Shown one piece after another: positions 61,727-64,000 of a stretch of 64,000 nt of DNA. A program made the translations under genes and the position numbers. The notes beneath the pieces were generated by a model. The model did no database searches, had not been told where the DNA came from, and saw only the letters and a list, made by a program, of their open reading frames with translations. The number at the start of each line of letters is the position of its first letter. Position 1 is the first letter of the stretch. The stretch comes from Rhizobium sp. 9140 (lineage in GTDB: Bacteria; Pseudomonadota; Alphaproteobacteria; Rhizobiales; Rhizobiaceae). The DNA lies in contig NZ_FJUR01000005.1 in NCBI RefSeq assembly GCF_900067135.1, positions 1 to 64,000 of the forward strand. Reading direction: 5' to 3'.

Positions 61727-62191
61727 CTAATGGGATCCCGGCGAAGGAGTAAATTTCCTCAGGGCATCCAGCGTTTCCGGACTCACGTGATGCTCGATGC
61801 CCTCAGCGTCGATCCGCGCCGTCTCGACGCAGACGCCGATCGAGCAGAGGAACGACTCGACGATCTGGTGCCGCTCGCGGCTGACGCGCGCCAGTATCTT
61901 CCCTGTGTCCGTGAGAAAGACACCCCTGTACGGGCGCTGCTGGATATATCCTTCCGCAATCAGGCGTTTGAGCATCTTGGCGACGGTCGGCTGCGCGACG
62001 CCGAGGCGCTGGGCAATGTCCACCTGCCGGGCCTCGCCCCCGTCAGCCAAGAGGTCGGCGATGAGTTCGACGTAGTCCTCCACGAGTTCGCTGCGGCGGT
62101 TGTGCCGTGCCTGCCTGAAACTCTCCGTCTGGGTATCGGCGGCGACAAGAGAACTCTCGATTTTGAGCGACTGACCCTTCTTTTCGTTCAA
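61727..62191 (-). CDS. mntR: MntR manganese-responsive regulator (DtxR family)
   Basis: Repressor of 154 aa. Winged helix ([39 protein letters not shown]) is followed by the DtxR dimerisation and metal helices ([40 protein letters not shown]) with the usual H/E ligands. TTG start at 62191 after GGCGGA. It diverges from the multicopper oxidase gene with two Mn-box-like sites between. Probably autoregulated and controls manganese genes nearby. Confidence 0.88.
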   Translation of the reverse strand: MNEKKGQSLKIESSLVAADTQTESFRQARHNRRSELVEDYVELIADLLADGGEARQVDIAQRLGVAQPTVAKMLKRLIAEGYIQQRPYRGVFLTDTGKILARVSRERHQIVESFLCSIGVCVETARIDAEGIEHHVSPETLDALRKFTPSPGSH

Positions 62192-62231
62192 TTCAATTCC
62201 GCCTAGTTAAATTTCAACCTCCGCACACGAT

Positions 62232-62251
62232 AACATAGCAACGGCTATATT
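62232..62251. promoter_or_regulatory. MntR-box-like dyad 1
   Basis: AACATAGC-AACG-GCTATATT (ATAGC-N4-GCTAT). It lies 40 bp upstream of mntR and fits the AT-rich dyad of alphaproteobacterial MntR sites. Confidence 0.65.
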
Positions 62252-62307
62252 TCCAATCATCATTTGCGTCGGATGCGCAGTTCTTGCCGTTTCCGTTCGC
62301 GGGCAGG

Positions 62308-62327
62308 AATATAGCTCTTGCTATAAT
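62308..62327. promoter_or_regulatory. MntR-box-like dyad 2
   Basis: AATATAGC-TCTT-GCTATAAT, same ATAGC-N4-GCTAT core as the first site, 52 bp upstream of the multicopper oxidase start. Two boxes in one divergent promoter region suggest control of both directions. Confidence 0.65.
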
Positions 62328-62379
62328 CATGTTATGATGCTCTATTTCATTTAAATTGCTAATTGGAGTTTCCGCTAAA

Positions 62380-63525
62380 ATGCTGAAGTGGGCACAGACC
62401 GCCTTGAGTAGACGAAGGCTGTTGGGTGGTGGGGTTGCGGCGCTAGGGGCGTCAGCCATCTACGCCAGCAATACCGCGGCCCAAGATGCCGGTGCCGGCA
62501 GCCATGCAGGCATGGACATGGGCAAGGGAACTGCGACCACGAGTGACCCAGCGGCCATTCCGCCCCACAGGGCTGCCCACGGATCAATGATCACCGTCGG
62601 AACGGTCGACAACGCCCGCAATGGCTTCGATCCGACGAGCATGCTCACCGATTGGTATACGGGCGAATTGAGCGACTTGCCGGACGGGGGCAAGCTGCGC
62701 AGCTTCGAAATTACCGTCGAGGAAAAGGAAATCGAGATCGCGCCCGGTGTCATGTTTCCGGCCTGGACCTATAACGGCCGTGTCCCCGGCCCCGCCCTTC
62801 GCGCGACCGAAGGCGAGCGCTTGAGAATTAGGCTCATCAACAATGGTTCGCACCCACATTCACTGCACTTCCACGGTATTCATGCAGCGAGAATGGACGG
62901 TGTGCCCGGCGCAGGCGTCATCGGCCCCGGCCAGGAGTTCGTCTACGAGTTCACCGCCAAGCCCTTCGGCTGCCATCTCTATCATTGCCATGCGCTGCCG
63001 CTTGCCCGTCACATCCACAAGGGCATGTACGGCCTGTTCGTGATCGATCCCGATCCGGCCCGTCACCCCGATCACCTCGAAGTCGCCAAGTCACGGCTTC
63101 TCGGCTCTCCGGAAAATGCGCGATGGCAGGAAATGGCGATGGTCATGAACGCCTTCGACACCAATTTCGATGGCGAGAACGAGTTCTATGCCTGCAACAC
63201 GATCGCGCATTGCTACGCCAAGGAGCCGATCAAGGTCGTCAAGGGCCGGCCGGTCCGCATCTACCTCGTCAACATCGTCGAATTCGATCCGATCAATTCG
63301 TTTCATCTCCATGCCAACTTCTTCGATTATTACGACCAGGGAACGACGCTGACACCGACACTGAAGACGGTCGATCTGATCGTGCAGTGCCAGGCCCAGC
63401 GGGGCATTCTCGAATTCACCTTCGAGGAACACGAGCCGGGGCTTTACATGTTCCACGCGCATCAATCGGAATTCACCGAACTTGGCTGGATGGGCATGTT
63501 CGACGTTCAGGAGACGCTGTCATGA
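62380..63525 (+). CDS. Multicopper oxidase, Tat-exported
   Basis: Periplasmic oxidase of 381 aa. Twin-arginine signal (SRRRLLGGGVAALGASAIYA) ending near NTAAQD. Copper motifs: HSLHFHGIHAA, CHLYHCHALPLARHIHKGMY, INSFHLHANFFDYYDQ and YMFHAHQSEFTELGWMGM. This short two-domain form differs from CueO (about 500 aa). The start ATG 62380 follows GGAG; an in-frame ATG at 62356 is inferior. Control by MntR and coupling to a ZIP-like transporter make Mn(II) or other metal oxidation a reasonable hypothesis. Confidence 0.85.
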   Translation: MLKWAQTALSRRRLLGGGVAALGASAIYASNTAAQDAGAGSHAGMDMGKGTATTSDPAAIPPHRAAHGSMITVGTVDNARNGFDPTSMLTDWYTGELSDLPDGGKLRSFEITVEEKEIEIAPGVMFPAWTYNGRVPGPALRATEGERLRIRLINNGSHPHSLHFHGIHAARMDGVPGAGVIGPGQEFVYEFTAKPFGCHLYHCHALPLARHIHKGMYGLFVIDPDPARHPDHLEVAKSRLLGSPENARWQEMAMVMNAFDTNFDGENEFYACNTIAHCYAKEPIKVVKGRPVRIYLVNIVEFDPINSFHLHANFFDYYDQGTTLTPTLKTVDLIVQCQAQRGILEFTFEEHEPGLYMFHAHQSEFTELGWMGMFDVQETLS

Positions 63526-64000
63526 TTCACGAGAAGATCAACGCTGCGGCTCCAGCCTCCGGTTTGTCTCGTTATCTCTGGCTGCTGATGCCAGTCGCGG
63601 TTCTCGCGGTTGCCATCGTCTGGTTGCTCCAGACAAACCCGCTGCAAGGCTTCAACAACGGCGCTCCCCCTGTCGAGAATCTGACGATCGAGCGCACGAT
63701 CCTCGATCACGACGGAGTGCGACTGCTTGTCCGCGCCGGAGGATCGGACCCGATGACGGTCGCGCAGGTCCAGGTCGATGCCGCCTACTGGGAATTCAGC
63801 CAGGAGCCGCAAGGTCCGATTGCCCGCGGCGACACGGCCTGGATCAGCCTCCCCTACCCTTGGGTGCTTGGCGAAACGCATAATATGACTTTTGTGACCA
63901 ACACTGGGACCACTTTCGACCATCAGATCGCCGTCGCCGTGCCGACACCCGTGGCCACCTTCGGCAGCCTCTGGTCACAGGCTATTCTCGGAGCCTTTGT
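63522..64000 (+). CDS. ZIP-family-like metal transporter, partial (window end)
   Basis: N-terminal 159 residues: an anchor helix (YLWLLMPVAVLAVAIVWLLQ), a periplasmic beta-rich domain (ENLTIERTILDHDGVRLLVR, GDTAWISLPYPWVLGETHNM) and then the start of a membrane helix (SLWSQAILGAFV) where the window stops. Some ZIP transporters carry such a domain; the ZIP part itself is not visible. The ATGA overlap with the oxidase gene shows co-translation, so the pair should act on the same metal. Confidence 0.6.
   Translation, partial: MIHEKINAAAPASGLSRYLWLLMPVAVLAVAIVWLLQTNPLQGFNNGAPPVENLTIERTILDHDGVRLLVRAGGSDPMTVAQVQVDAAYWEFSQEPQGPIARGDTAWISLPYPWVLGETHNMTFVTNTGTTFDHQIAVAVPTPVATFGSLWSQAILGAF

Noticed and set aside
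1-64000. CRISPR arrays, tRNA and rRNA genes
   Set aside because: No regularly spaced direct repeats and no tRNA- or rRNA-like sequence were noticed on reading.

Overview
The window looks like an accessory stretch of a large plasmid, or a plasmid-derived island, from an alphaproteobacterium of the Rhizobiales (Rhizobium/Agrobacterium/Ochrobactrum-like). The reasons are GC-rich coding bias, a plasmid block of ArdC-like, ParB-like and helicase-methylase genes, a rhizobial-type ars operon (acr3, two arsC, arsH, arsN2) and many MerR-controlled metal genes. All family names come from motifs read by eye; no database search was possible.

Layout. (1) 1-1.3 kb: a frameshifted LysE exporter beside its divergent Lrp/AsnC regulator. 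(2) 1.3-8.8 kb: an ArdC-like gene, then an overlapping trio of large tyrosine recombinases (the third decayed by frameshifts) that abuts a truncated second ardC. (3) 9.1-20.4 kb: a minus-strand plasmid block with a small protein, a three-gene ATGA-overlapping set (ParB-like, 297 aa, 103 aa), a 1698-aa methylase-helicase, a DUF1419-like protein and a Toprim protein. (4) 20.6-24.0 kb: a perfect palindrome, a 41-bp repeat and a RIT (recombinase-in-trio) element. (5) 24.0-29.7 kb: arsenic resistance as two units, one divergent (DUF6428-like / arsR-MFS) and one operon (arsR-arsN2-arsC-acr3-arsC-arsH). (6) 29.7-33.3 kb: an unknown gene split by an IS21-family element with an 8-bp target duplication. 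(7) 34.3-37.4 kb: a CsoR/RcnR-family repressor with a His-rich exporter, then remnants of MFS, GST and pyruvate carboxylase genes. (8) 37.4-41.1 kb: a short ter/tel cluster. (9) 41.4-61.5 kb: a divalent-metal and envelope region with a dead and a live MerR regulator, two CDF exporters, a two-HMA P-type ATPase, three L,D-transpeptidases, an EptA/MCR-like phosphoethanolamine transferase, a second inverted IS21 copy, a His-repeat protein, a DsbB/DsbA pair, LspA and a CzcO-like flavoprotein. (10) 61.7-64 kb: MntR diverging from a multicopper oxidase and a ZIP-like transporter cut by the window end.

How it works together. Five promoters in region 9 carry the CTCTAG-type dyad inside a 19-bp spacer, the hallmark of MerR activators. 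One regulator (52154-52570) could therefore switch on export (ATPase, CDF), periplasmic metal binding and envelope remodelling (lipid A phosphoethanolamine, L,D-crosslinks, lipoprotein processing) together. This dispersed metal-to-envelope regulon is the most interesting system in the window. Around it, two recombinase trios, two IS21 copies and many frameshifted remnants show repeated insertion and decay.
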